A stretch of DNA of 48,700 nucleotides. It comes from Bacteroidota bacterium. Lineage in GTDB: Bacteria > Bacteroidota > Bacteroidia > Chitinophagales > JADIYW01. The stretch's first letter is position 1. Each line of letters starts with the position of its first letter. The notes under the pieces were generated by a model that saw only the letters and a list, made by a program, of their open reading frames with translations, was not told the origin of the DNA and ran no database searches. The stretch covers positions 1-48,700 of the forward strand of contig JAQBNI010000048.1 of assembly GCA_028288625.1 (NCBI GenBank). The letters run 5' to 3'. This document shows, in pieces, positions 24,319 to 32,770 of this stretch. The position numbers and the translations under genes were made by a program.

Positions 24319-24825
24319 AGGAAAACATAAAGGCAAAAACACTATTTGGGGATAAAGAGAATAATGTTTAGTGATTGATTAAAGGACTGTTGTTCGTAAT
24401 AAACTTTAAAACCTAATTGCATGGCTAGGTGCATGGCAATTATTTTTTTGCAGAAATGCGAAATAAAGGGAGGTATTGGGGGAAATTTTTATTGGAATTG
24501 TGGAGCGATTTACAGTGTTTTCTAACACTCATAACGGAGTTGTATTTTATTACTGTAACTCTATGTCAATGAGGCTGTTACATGCCGGCTAAATCACCTG
24601 CTATTTTTTACAAAATAACAACCAAATTTTGCTACGAACCATGTGCATATTCCATTAGCGGTAGTTCCGCATTGGATTGGGCATTTTTGCACACCATTTT
24701 TCCCCAGCTTGTGCATATTTAGACTATTGCTTTTCGACTTTATAAAAATATTTTCGTCAACCCGGTGAATGTGTTAGGGAAATAATTAAATCAGTAATTA
24801 CTTTCTGATAAGTTCTTTAAACTCG
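24319..24825. other. Gene-free stretch between XRE regulator and zinc-ribbon gene
   Basis: I see no protein gene here. Several small imperfect inverted repeats are present (GTGTT/AACAC near 24510-24525; GAGTT/AACTC near 24535-24562). An origin of transfer or replication could lie here, but nothing specific supports one. Confidence 0.3.
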
Positions 24826-24843
24826 TTGCTCAATAGTGAGCAA
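24826..24843. promoter_or_regulatory. Perfect 7-bp palindrome upstream of the zinc-ribbon gene
   Basis: TTGCTCA (24826-24832) and TGAGCAA (24837-24843) are exact inverted repeats with a four-base centre. They lie 38 bases before the ATG of the zinc-ribbon gene, a natural operator position. Confidence 0.45.
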
Positions 24844-24880
24844 TGGTCGATGTCGGACGGCAGACTAAAACTCAAATGTT

Positions 24881-25024
24881 ATGGCATTCAAATGTCCAAA
24901 ATGTAAGAGGCCCTGTCAGGTAATTTTCCGCAAGTGGGCAATTCACCACATAACTGGTGAAAAAATTTTGCCAGAACCCGGTAAAAAGGCCCTGGCAATT
25001 CCGATCTGTTCCTTTTGTGTCTAG
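24881..25024 (+). CDS. 47-residue zinc-ribbon protein
   Basis: The reading frame begins MAFKCPKCKRPCQVIFRKW and ends AIPICSFCV. Four or five cysteines in CxxCxxxC...CxxC order make a small zinc ribbon. An intrinsic terminator follows 42 bases after the stop and a perfect palindrome precedes the start, so it forms a self-contained transcription unit. Its role is unknown; small zinc ribbons on mobile elements often act as DNA- or RNA-binding regulators. A longer frame on the other strand here is a shadow. Confidence 0.6.
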   Translation: MAFKCPKCKRPCQVIFRKWAIHHITGEKILPEPGKKALAIPICSFCV

Positions 25025-25065
25025 CTCGAGGACAGACTCCCAAGTTTTCACTTAGGGGGAAATTT

Positions 25066-25096
25066 AAAGTCGCCTTAAACAAGCGACTTTTTTATT
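25066..25096 (+). terminator. Intrinsic terminator after the zinc-ribbon gene
   Basis: The perfect eight-base stem AAAGTCGC/GCGACTTT is followed by further T residues on the plus strand. It is in the right place to end the zinc-ribbon transcript. Confidence 0.8.
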
Positions 25097-25501
25097 TCAC
25101 TATATATTGATTTACGTTCGATCGAAATTGATCGTGAATTGGATAAGCTGCATCTGTTTACTCGTTTAATGGTGGTGGTTCCAAAATTACTGCCATAATT
25201 GCTCTAGTCTCGATGCAACAATGTGCGATAATTTTGTTTTCGGGGTAAATATATGAGGCCTGCGGGATATTTTTCATAGTCACCCGGTAAAATTTTCGTG
25301 TTATTCCACAATGTGAATAAATGGTTCGATTGGCTGCTCTTCCTCAATAGTAATCCACTAAACATACATGGAATATTAATATGACTTGTCGGATAAGCTT
25401 TTCGGCCTGCCGGCCATGTGAATAACCTAGGCCTCGATACAGAAATTGAGAACAGGAAGTACCAAAATGCAAATTATTTGCATTCTAACTACGGCTTTTG
25501 A
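25097..25501. other. Gene-free stretch before the first internal recombinase
   Basis: No gene is recognised. It contains GATCGAAATTGATC (near 25119), TTCCACAATGTGAA (near 25303), a GC-rich GGCCTGCCGGCC (near 25406) and, at 25451, AACAGG followed by AGTACCAAAATGC (25458-25470). The last 13-mer recurs at 26467-26479 on the other side of the recombinase gene, so it is probably a recombinase site or part of one. Confidence 0.35.
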
Positions 25502-26416
25502 TTACAAGTTCGAGTTGTTTAACGGATGCTTCGTTATTTGCGCTCGTAGATGTTCAACGCTTGCGGATAGATAAACCGTTGTTGTTTTAATATCTGCGTG
25601 GCCCATCATCTTTGAAAGGCTATAAATATCACATCCTCCTTCAAGCATGAGTGTTGCAAATGTGTGCCGCAATTGATGCAATGTAAAGTAGAAGCCACAA
25701 GCTTTTCGAACTTTCGCGACAACGAGTCCAAGTGCTTCACCACACACACCACCGTTTCTTTTTTGCGAAGTAAAAAACTCAGGGCAACTTTTTTGATGTT
25801 TATTACGGTATTCCAAATAGCGTTTTAAGGTGTGAACTAATGTAGTGCTCATTGGAATATTGCGGTCTTTATTTCCTTTCCCTTGCCGGACTAAGATGAC
25901 ATGATTTTGCAGATCAACATCGATTAAGGTAAGACGGAGTAATTCAGACTTCCGAAGCCCCGCGAAAAGGTACGTGGAGAACATGGCATAGTTCCTCACT
26001 CGTGCAAATGGCGTATCGAAAGGACAATTGGCAACAACTTCAAGTATTTTCATTGCTTGGTGCTTTGGCAGTTTTCGGGGTAGTTGTTTAGGAGGTTTTG
26101 GTACTTCTATAGCATGAGCAAAATTTGTTTGGAGGTATTTATTCTTAATACACCACTCAAAGAATACTCGTATCCCGCTGTGATATCCGATAAAGGTATT
26201 TGGCTTCCAGTGCAGAATGACGCTACCGTGATAAAAGAATAATCGCACCTTATCTTCTGATATCTCATTCATCGTCGTAATCTCACCGCGCTTTTGAAAT
26301 AGCTGCAATGTGGTACGAAGCCGTCGTATTGTTTCTGGTGAGTATCCTCTGAAATTCTTTACATACTCGCAAAATTCTTGTATAATAATGTCTAAATACA
26401 TGTGATTCCACTCCAA
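25502..26416 (-). CDS. Tyrosine recombinase (XerC/D-like), first internal copy
   Basis: The 304-residue protein has a SAM-like N-terminal core-binding domain (about 8-100) and a C-terminal catalytic domain. Visible residues are Arg155 (AGLRKSELLRL), Lys181, His247 and Arg250 (HQLRH), His273 (GHADIKTT) and nucleophile Tyr282. All are present, so it should be active. The 13-base sequence AGTACCAAAATGC flanks the gene on both sides. It is unlike the integrase at the right end, which has the Arm domain. It may belong to a nested element or act on the AACAGGTA sites to its right. Confidence 0.9.
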   Translation of the reverse strand: MEWNHMYLDIIIQEFCEYVKNFRGYSPETIRRLRTTLQLFQKRGEITTMNEISEDKVRLFFYHGSVILHWKPNTFIGYHSGIRVFFEWCIKNKYLQTNFAHAIEVPKPPKQLPRKLPKHQAMKILEVVANCPFDTPFARVRNYAMFSTYLFAGLRKSELLRLTLIDVDLQNHVILVRQGKGNKDRNIPMSTTLVHTLKRYLEYRNKHQKSCPEFFTSQKRNGGVCGEALGLVVAKVRKACGFYFTLHQLRHTFATLMLEGGCDIYSLSKMMGHADIKTTTVYLSASVEHLRAQITKHPLNNSNL

Positions 26417-26739
26417 CCTCCTTCATTACATGGCAGCTTTTGGTATACCTGTTCTATTGTTAAACAAGTACCAAAATGCTATTAATCTAAAAAAGACCTA
26501 TAATTATCAAGCTATTTTGCAATTAGACCTCTACGTGTTTTATACTATTAAACAGGTAGGTCTTCATTTCCAAAAAAGCTTTATGTAGTAACGTAAAAAT
26601 AGATTTCCCTTTAGTTTATCAATGCCATGTTTCCTACCTGTTCTATGCTGGAAAAAGGAGTTTTCATGTTGGATTTTAGTAACAGGTATGTGTACTATAT
26701 CATCATTTCAGAGGAAAAAGCAGGCCGTGTTTTATCCCA
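26417..26739. repeat. Intergenic stretch with four AACAGGTA motifs, candidate recombination sites
   Basis: AACAGGTA occurs at 26551-26558 and 26681-26688, and its reverse complement TACCTGTT at 26446-26453 and 26635-26642. The last two extend to a 12-base identity TACCTGTTCTAT. The first is part of an imperfect palindrome (TTTGGTATACCTGTT ... AACAAGTACCAAA). A second imperfect palindrome runs over about 26523-26567. Such dyads resemble core sites of tyrosine recombinases, and they lie exactly between two recombinase genes. No protein gene is seen here. Confidence 0.5.
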
Positions 26740-27690
26740 TCACATGAATTGATCGATGCTCATATTTTCAATATCTGCGGTCATCTCTTGCGGTGGCAAG
26801 CAACGCAAATAAATCATTGTCATACGGATGTCTTTGTGCCCCATCAGTTGCTTGAGCTTCGCGATGTTGTTGCTTGTTTTAAGAAAGTTGACGGCGAACG
26901 TATGGCGGAAGCGGTGTAGATGAAATTGCACGCCTGATTGTCGTTTCAAAGTATCAACTAAATTATTTAATCCTTCATAACTTAATCGGTTATCTCCTTT
27001 TGAAGAGACGATTAGGAAAGGACTGGTGTATTCTCTTCGTTCACGTAAATAATCCTTGAGTTGAAGTAAAAGTTGAGAATGAATGGGAATGTACCTGGTA
27101 CGAGGAATTTTGGACGTCTCAGCACGTACGGTAAGTATTTTCCGCTCCATATCAATATCTCTGATTTGAAGGAATAGTAATTCTTCGCGACGTAATCCGC
27201 AGAACAACAGAATATAAAATATTGTCAAGTTCCTTTTGAGCAAAAACAACGTAAATGACCGAATATGAATTGCTGAAATTATTCGTTCAACATCTTGTCG
27301 TGAAAGAAACCGCCGATCCTCATACACTGCAATAGGATATTGCATTTGTCGAAAGGGATTTATCTCAATATGATTTCTCACGCGTAGCCATTCGAAGAAA
27401 TTAAACAACTTGCTCCAATAGGTTACAATGGTTGACTTCTTCACTCCCACTTTTACAATGCCGCGCCCGACAATACGTTTCCGTTGTTCAAGGATGCGAA
27501 AGAAACGGGTAATTGTAGCCGGCGTCAATGAATCGACCGTGACATCAGGGACAACTTTCATGAATGTGGCAAATGCCTGCCGGTAGCCACGGAGTGTTTC
27601 CGGACGAACTCGACGAGAATATTCACTCTCTAAAATGTATTCTTCAAATAGTTTTACAATAGTCTGTCTCACTAAAACAGTGTGCGACAT
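26740..27690 (-). CDS. Tyrosine recombinase, second internal copy
   Basis: From the ATG at 27690 the product has 316 residues; a frame 10 codons longer has no good start. Catalytic residues (numbered from the longer frame) are Arg177 (CGLRREELLFL), His269 and Arg272 (HRFRH), His295 (GHKDIRMT) and Tyr304. It has an N-terminal core-binding domain and no Arm domain. It is clearly divergent from the recombinase at 25502-26416 but in the same orientation. Two such genes in a row recall recombinase-only cassettes such as RIT elements, which carry three; a third is not seen here. Confidence 0.9.
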   Translation of the reverse strand: MSHTVLVRQTIVKLFEEYILESEYSRRVRPETLRGYRQAFATFMKVVPDVTVDSLTPATITRFFRILEQRKRIVGRGIVKVGVKKSTIVTYWSKLFNFFEWLRVRNHIEINPFRQMQYPIAVYEDRRFLSRQDVERIISAIHIRSFTLFLLKRNLTIFYILLFCGLRREELLFLQIRDIDMERKILTVRAETSKIPRTRYIPIHSQLLLQLKDYLRERREYTSPFLIVSSKGDNRLSYEGLNNLVDTLKRQSGVQFHLHRFRHTFAVNFLKTSNNIAKLKQLMGHKDIRMTMIYLRCLPPQEMTADIENMSIDQFM

Positions 27691-27790
27691 GTACACATAA
27701 AAGAAACCAGCGGAAAACAATCAGTTATCGTTATCTAGCACTATTACTTATTGCCTTGAAAAGTGTAATTTTTCCTTTCAATTTACTTAC

Positions 27791-28725
27791 ATGGAATCCC
27801 CGTTAATAGAAGAGCTTATCACTGAAGTCGCTGAAGATTTCAAAATACACCTAGCAACAGCAGGTAACGATCGAATCATTTTCTCTGGTCGTTTTGGCAA
27901 AGGGAAAACTAGATTCTTGACCACCTTCTTTGACAATCAAGAAAAGTATTTAAAGGCAAAACAGTACAATGTCTTTTTTTTGGATTTCAAAAAATCATTG
28001 TAGTATGCGACATCCATAATATCCATAACATTTTCAAAAATAAATACGGTGAAAATGTAGACTTCAATGGATATATTGATAAATTTTATTCAAAAACTCC
28101 ATTCTTATTTCAAAACTATAAACAACTAAACAGAACCTGTATTGATTTAATAGCAAATATGGAAGTAGGAATGGATAGAGGCAGAACGCAAAAGATGCAT
28201 GATTGCACCCACGATGCTACTTTATACAATTTAGTTACAAACTTGATCTATCATAATTTACTTTCCCTGCGTCAACTTCTAAACTTTTGTCGGACGAAAC
28301 TTGTTCTGCGAGATACAACAATTTATTTTGAAAAATTTGGCATTGAAGTTACTCGGCATTCTCCCATATTAGGTATTATAATTCTAACTAAACTACTCGG
28401 CAATTTTCGAGAATTGAAATTTGCAATTCAGCACTTCCTTGAACATGCAGTTCCAATAACAAATCTAAATGAACAATATGAGCACCTGGTATTTTTCGCC
28501 CTCAGACATATTCATAAATTTTCCGTGTTTAATGAGAGTTTTCATTACAAATTACCAACTGATATAACGTTATCAATTAAACTCGAATCAAAGGGGGAAA
28601 CGTTTTCCAAGATCGATATTTTTGATGCAAACGGGACTGGCCTTTTTCAACCCACAGTCAAAGATTTTTATCTATTGTATCTAAAAACCAGCACAGACCT
28701 CTGCAACGAAAAAGTTATCGAGTAG
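27791..28725 (+). pseudogene. P-loop NTPase (KAP-like) gene with internal deletion and frameshift
   Basis: The first frame (27791-28003) starts MESPLIEELITEV and has Walker A GRFGKGKT at 33-40. It stops after NVFFLDFKKSL. A second frame, open from about 27980 to 28725, begins QKIIVVCDIHNI and continues KYGENVDFNGYIDKFYS and a helical C-terminus. In the intact Bacteroidota family the KIIIVCD..NI..IF strand comes long after Walker A, with a Walker B region between. About 150-200 residues therefore seem to be missing, with the junction near a run of eight T at 27975. The intact family is P-loop ATPases found in defence-rich regions. This copy is dead. Confidence 0.7.
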
Positions 28726-28788
28726 CAATGCATTTTTAGTTAATTATCCTTTCTATACTAAAGAAATTTCCTCCCCTATTCTTACGAT

Positions 28789-30105
28789 ATGAGTATTGAA
28801 GAATATGGTAACCATAAGATCACCCCCCTAGGCCGCATACAAAGTAAATATTGGAAATCACTTGTCGGTATTAAAGACGAAGATCGATTAATGCATATCT
28901 ATGCACTTGGCCGAACCGGTGTTGGTAAAAGCACCCTGCTTTTAAATATGGCAATATCTGATATTGCTCGCGGACATGGTTTGGCAATTATTGATCCACA
29001 TGGTGACCTTGCACAAACATTGTTGAATTATGTCCCAGAACATCGCGTAAATGATGTTATCTATTTCGATGTTACAGACACAGACTTTCCAATTGCGTTT
29101 AATCCGCTCCATGCACAATCGAAAAAAGAACGATACCTTATTGCATCTGGCCTCATTAGCACGTTTAAAAAGATATGGGTTGATTCCTGGGGATTTCGCA
29201 TGGAGCATGTGCTTCGTTTTACCCTTCTTGCATTGCTTGAATATCCTTCAGCTACTATTCTAGATATAAGTAGAATGCTTATTGAAGATCAATTCCGACG
29301 GGAGGTATTAAAACATGTACATAGTAGTTCGGTACGATCGTTTTGGCGGTTTGAATTCGCGCAATTCACTCCCGGATTACGGCAGGAAGTGATCAATCCA
29401 ATCGTTAACAAGATGGGATTGTTTTCAGCAAATACGATACTTCGAAATATTGTTGGGCAGCCAGTATCGAGCATTAATTTAGGGGAGATCATGGCAGCAC
29501 AAAAAATTCTCATCTGTAACTTTTCTAAAGGTGTATTAGGAGAAGATGCATGCAGTTTGATCGGCAGCGTGTTAATTAGTTCGTTGCAGTTGGCTGCACA
29601 GCGACGAGCATCGACGCCCGCATTGCTCCGAGTGCCATTCTTTTTATATGTTGATGAAATGCATTCATTCATTAGCCAGTCTTTTGTCGATATTTTGGCG
29701 GAAATGCGTAAGTATGGATTGTCCATTTTCTTAACGCACCAATATCTTGAGCAGGTGCATCCAAAAATTTATGCGGCCATCTTTGGTAACGTCGGAACAA
29801 TTATTTCTTTTGCTTTGGGAAGCGATGATGCAACCATTCTTTCGAAGGCATTTTCGTCTGCGGTACTTCCAAAGGATCTCATCGATCTGCCCCGATTTAA
29901 GATGTATTTGCGGCTCATGATGGATGGAACCTTCATAAAGCCTTTTAGTGCCTTTACACTGCCCATAACGGCCCGTATAGAAGGGAATAGCGGTCTTATC
30001 ATTGCGCATACAAGGAAATACTTCTGCACGTGCGTTGAGGACGTAGAAAATATGCTGTTGAAAAAAAGCATTATTCGTGGATGGGATCAACAATCCCTCT
30101 TTTAA
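28789..30105 (+). CDS. Second coupling-type / VirB4-VirD4-like ATPase
   Basis: The 438-residue protein has Walker A GRTGVGKST at 41-49, an IIDPHGDL motif (about 72-79) and Walker B FFLYVDEMHSF near 284-294. A following LSIFLTHQYLEQ segment is typical of TraD/TraG-type motors with a TraM-recognition-like region. No membrane helix is seen, so it may be soluble or docked by a partner. It stands alone on the plus strand, far from the relaxase operon that already has a coupling protein. It may serve mobilization through a different host conjugation system, or another translocation job. Confidence 0.8.
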   Translation: MSIEEYGNHKITPLGRIQSKYWKSLVGIKDEDRLMHIYALGRTGVGKSTLLLNMAISDIARGHGLAIIDPHGDLAQTLLNYVPEHRVNDVIYFDVTDTDFPIAFNPLHAQSKKERYLIASGLISTFKKIWVDSWGFRMEHVLRFTLLALLEYPSATILDISRMLIEDQFRREVLKHVHSSSVRSFWRFEFAQFTPGLRQEVINPIVNKMGLFSANTILRNIVGQPVSSINLGEIMAAQKILICNFSKGVLGEDACSLIGSVLISSLQLAAQRRASTPALLRVPFFLYVDEMHSFISQSFVDILAEMRKYGLSIFLTHQYLEQVHPKIYAAIFGNVGTIISFALGSDDATILSKAFSSAVLPKDLIDLPRFKMYLRLMMDGTFIKPFSAFTLPITARIEGNSGLIIAHTRKYFCTCVEDVENMLLKKSIIRGWDQQSLF

Positions 30106-30125
30106 TCACATGCTATAATAGGCTC

Positions 30126-30329
30126 ATGTCCAAAAGTTGCACAAGTGAATTTTATTGCATCATCTATAAGGATAAAGAACTTACTCAGCTAAATGTCCGG
30201 CTTGGGGGAGTATTGCCCTTATTCAAACACCGAAAGAATGCGTTGGAATATAGGAATACTGAGTATGTAAATAATGTGAAAGATTATAAGGTGATAAAAT
30301 GCATTATAAAATTCACTTTGAAAACATAA
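30126..30329 (+). CDS. Small protein downstream of the orphan ATPase
   Basis: The ATG at 30126 gives 67 residues containing FYCIIYKDKELTQLNVRLGGVLPLFKHRKNALEYRNTEY. This reads like a compact alpha/beta fold and ends with a basic tail. It starts 20 bases after the ATPase stop, on the same strand. The reading frame on the opposite strand is less protein-like. The family is unknown. Confidence 0.45.
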   Translation: MSKSCTSEFYCIIYKDKELTQLNVRLGGVLPLFKHRKNALEYRNTEYVNNVKDYKVIKCIIKFTLKT

Positions 30330-30402
30330 GGTATAAATATCAAAATGATTGCAGTATGCAAATGCCGCTACAAGAACGGCATTTGGATATAAAGCGTATT
30401 GA

Positions 30403-30870
30403 TTAGTGCCCATACGAAACCTTGTAGGTATACACAATGCCGGACACGGTTCGTGCAAATGATACATTGAGCGCGGAGGCGTCAAGTGATTCAATCGTCA
30501 TATCGCTTGGACTTCCATTATACGTCATGCTGATAATGGTTTCATTTTGCGCAAACGTCCATGTGCCGGTTTCATAGATGAACGGATTGCTTGCCACGCA
30601 TTTTGTTGCACCCTCGTTGCGCTCATACGTTTTATCAGCACGGAACACCAAGTGATCGTCAAGCTGGCAGGCCGAGGTAAGCGGTATAGCATCCGTCCAC
30701 GTCGTCGCGGATTGCTGTTTGAATTGCGCAGTTTTTATCATCCAATCTGATTTTACGAGTAACGAGGCTTTGGTTGCTGCGGTAGGTTGTGAACCACCAT
30801 CGCTATCTTTTTTGCTGCACCCGAGTGTTGCTATCATTAGCACAGCAACGGAAATTCTTAACATGTTCAT
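30403..30870 (-). CDS. Lipocalin-like lipoprotein
   Basis: The 155-residue protein has a lipoprotein signal ending in IATLGC (Cys18) followed by SKKDSDGG. The mature part has WMIKTAQFKQ, a CQLDDHLVFRADKTYERNEG stretch and FIYETGTWTF...ISMTYNG. This is the usual beta-strand order of Bacteroidota lipocalin-like domains (DUF5004 type). It would sit on the periplasmic or outer face of a membrane. The ligand is unknown. It follows another lipoprotein gene with a 21-base gap and is probably co-transcribed with it. Confidence 0.75.
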   Translation of the reverse strand: MNMLRISVAVLMIATLGCSKKDSDGGSQPTAATKASLLVKSDWMIKTAQFKQQSATTWTDAIPLTSACQLDDHLVFRADKTYERNEGATKCVASNPFIYETGTWTFAQNETIISMTYNGSPSDMTIESLDASALNVSFARTVSGIVYTYKVSYGH

Positions 30871-30891
30871 GATACTTTGTTTATCGGTGTA

Positions 30892-31497
30892 TTAAAGTTT
30901 TGGTATTGCAGTCACAATTTTCTTTTCGGCATTGAGGAGTAGATCAAACAATGGCGGCGGGCGATGAACCGTAGTATTCGACTTCGTCACCGCACAACTC
31001 GCCTCCCAAAGAATATCGCCTGTGGTAGTGGATATGATCATATATCGAAGTGTCGCATTCGTGCTGGCGCCCGCACCACGAATTCGACCATCGGTTTGCC
31101 GAAAGTTTTGAATGACACCTTGCACGATGGCATCGCAATGCAGCTGCGCGCCCAGGACTTTCAAGGTGTTGCTGTTGGGAACACCGGTGTTTTCAAATTC
31201 TCGAAGAAATTGATCATAGGTCGGGACGAGATTGAGGTCATTAATCCGCTTTGTTGATTCGAGTGGGTCAATGATTGCCTTTCCGCCATTTTTCTTTACA
31301 AGCTCCGCGTAAAAGAAGCGATTGATTTCCGTCGCTTCGCTTGGTGTCATTGCGATATTTCTCATTGGGAGCAATGCAAGTGTTTTCACTGCATCTCGCG
31401 TAAACGCTGGATTAGTGTATGTTTTCAAATTAGTGCTTGAACATCCTGCACAAAACAGGATTGCAAGAATGGTAACGGGGAGTCGAGATTTGGTCAT
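30892..31497 (-). CDS. Lipoprotein, CsgG/GNA1162-like fold
   Basis: From the ATG at 31497 the protein has 201 residues. The signal ILAILFCAGCSS is a clear lipobox. The mature part begins VKTLALLPMRN and continues LKVLGAQLHCDAIVQGVIQNF and RYMIISTTTGDILWEASCAV. That strand order is typical of the CsgG/GNA1162/LptE-type periplasmic fold (ALLP..., GxxxxADAVV.G.V, ..TGE.LW). The start upstream of 31497 would lack a signal peptide. Its role is unknown; it shares a unit with the lipocalin-like lipoprotein. Confidence 0.7.
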   Translation of the reverse strand: MTKSRLPVTILAILFCAGCSSTNLKTYTNPAFTRDAVKTLALLPMRNIAMTPSEATEINRFFYAELVKKNGGKAIIDPLESTKRINDLNLVPTYDQFLREFENTGVPNSNTLKVLGAQLHCDAIVQGVIQNFRQTDGRIRGAGASTNATLRYMIISTTTGDILWEASCAVTKSNTTVHRPPPLFDLLLNAEKKIVTAIPKL

Positions 31498-31589
31498 AAC
31501 TGAAAGTTTTACAACCAAACTACAATAAAAAACACAATTAGGCATGTATGCCTAAAGAAATTTTTGAGAAGATTTGACTTTCGTTCTAA

Positions 31590-31817
31590 ATGAATAACCT
31601 ACGCAACGAAAAGTTATTGGTAGCATTTGGGCTTCACTTGAAGCAACTCCGACTTAAGAAGGGACTTACCCAAGAACAATTAGCGTATGCTTGTGATATG
31701 GAATTAAGCCAAGTGTATCGAATAGAAAAGGGGAAGATAAATGTCACCATTTCCACTTTAAGTGCACTTGCTGTCGGCTTAGAAACGTCTATCGGGCAAC
31801 TTTTAAAAGATTTTTAA
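31590..31817 (+). CDS. Small XRE-type helix-turn-helix regulator
   Basis: The 75-residue protein is almost entirely the XRE fold: LKQLRLKKGLTQEQLAYACDMELSQVYRIEKGKINVTISTLSALAVGL. It is divergent from the lipoprotein unit to its left and may control it. The start is 93 bases from the lipoprotein start, leaving room for two promoters. No partner toxin gene is adjacent. Confidence 0.85.
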   Translation: MNNLRNEKLLVAFGLHLKQLRLKKGLTQEQLAYACDMELSQVYRIEKGKINVTISTLSALAVGLETSIGQLLKDF

Positions 31818-31824
31818 TTATTTA

Positions 31825-32721
31825 TCAACTCGCAGCATTTTTAAGTACAGAAGTGTTCCACCGTTTAGGAAAGATTATGTGCATTGCATCCAAAATATCA
31901 TACGCTGCCTTTTCAAAACTTCCTACTTGGCTCTCATAGTGAAACAGCAGCATTTTATCAAAATTGGCCATATTGTTATATGCAGCATGACAATCTTTTG
32001 CAGAACTTATCAATCGAAGTGCACGGACATCTTTAGAGTACTTTTGCGCAACGGCTATACTTGGTAGCACAATTTGAGCAAATGTTTTTCCAATACTTCT
32101 ATGCGCTCCACTCGCAATCCAAGAATTGTAAAGTTCTAAGAAATCTTGTTGTAAAGTGTCGTCTTCTAATTCTATATCCCCCTTATTGTATGCATGTACT
32201 ATTTCTTCTTGAAACCTACTAAGATCATTTATGCCTTTGTTATATAAATCGGTGTACTTACTAATTTCACCATTCATTGATTTTGCTAGTTCATCAGAAT
32301 CCTTACATTCTTGATTGATGGTAATTATCTTTTCAAAAATTTTAGATATTGCTGCCGCCCTTTTTTTCGAATGAAAAGAAGTAAACTTTATAATAAAATC
32401 TTCCATTCTTATTTGGAGTAATGAAGGCAAAGCTGTGATGACACTTTTTTTAATAGTAAACCCAAGTCCTTTCAGTAAACCAGCATTTTCAAGAGATTTG
32501 CGAATACCGTCAGAATAAATTAAACAAGAGGTTGCAAAATCATAAAGTAAGAAATGTAGAGTTCTTTTATATGCTCGAATTTGAAAATATTTGGTAATCC
32601 TTTTTCGCACGTAATCAGCTAAAATCCCGGCAATAAAAATAGAAAGGGAGACGGTTACGCTTATCCCAACGGCCGGATTAGTTTTTAAAAGAGATTTGAA
32701 AAATTCTAAAAAATCATGCAT
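31825..32721 (-). CDS. Membrane-anchored helical protein, unknown function
   Basis: The 298-residue protein has a single membrane helix at about 15-37 (NPAVGISVTVSLSIFIAGIL). The rest is predicted mostly helical and cytoplasmic, with many Lys, Ser and Ile residues, for example the stretch CKDSDELAKSMNGEISKYTDLYNKG. No enzyme motif is seen. It converges on the XRE gene with an eight-base gap and lies next to the integrase. Accessory genes next to the integrase are often defence or anti-defence cargo, but nothing shows which. Confidence 0.5.
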   Translation of the reverse strand: MHDFLEFFKSLLKTNPAVGISVTVSLSIFIAGILADYVRKRITKYFQIRAYKRTLHFLLYDFATSCLIYSDGIRKSLENAGLLKGLGFTIKKSVITALPSLLQIRMEDFIIKFTSFHSKKRAAAISKIFEKIITINQECKDSDELAKSMNGEISKYTDLYNKGINDLSRFQEEIVHAYNKGDIELEDDTLQQDFLELYNSWIASGAHRSIGKTFAQIVLPSIAVAQKYSKDVRALRLISSAKDCHAAYNNMANFDKMLLFHYESQVGSFEKAAYDILDAMHIIFPKRWNTSVLKNAAS

Positions 32722-32770
32722 GTTTTTGGCTTAGGTAGAAATGATTGTGTCGGTCTGGCTTAATTTAGAA

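Noticed and set aside
24888-25082. 64-codon minus-strand frame
   Set aside because: It is the shadow of the zinc-ribbon gene and runs through that gene's terminator.
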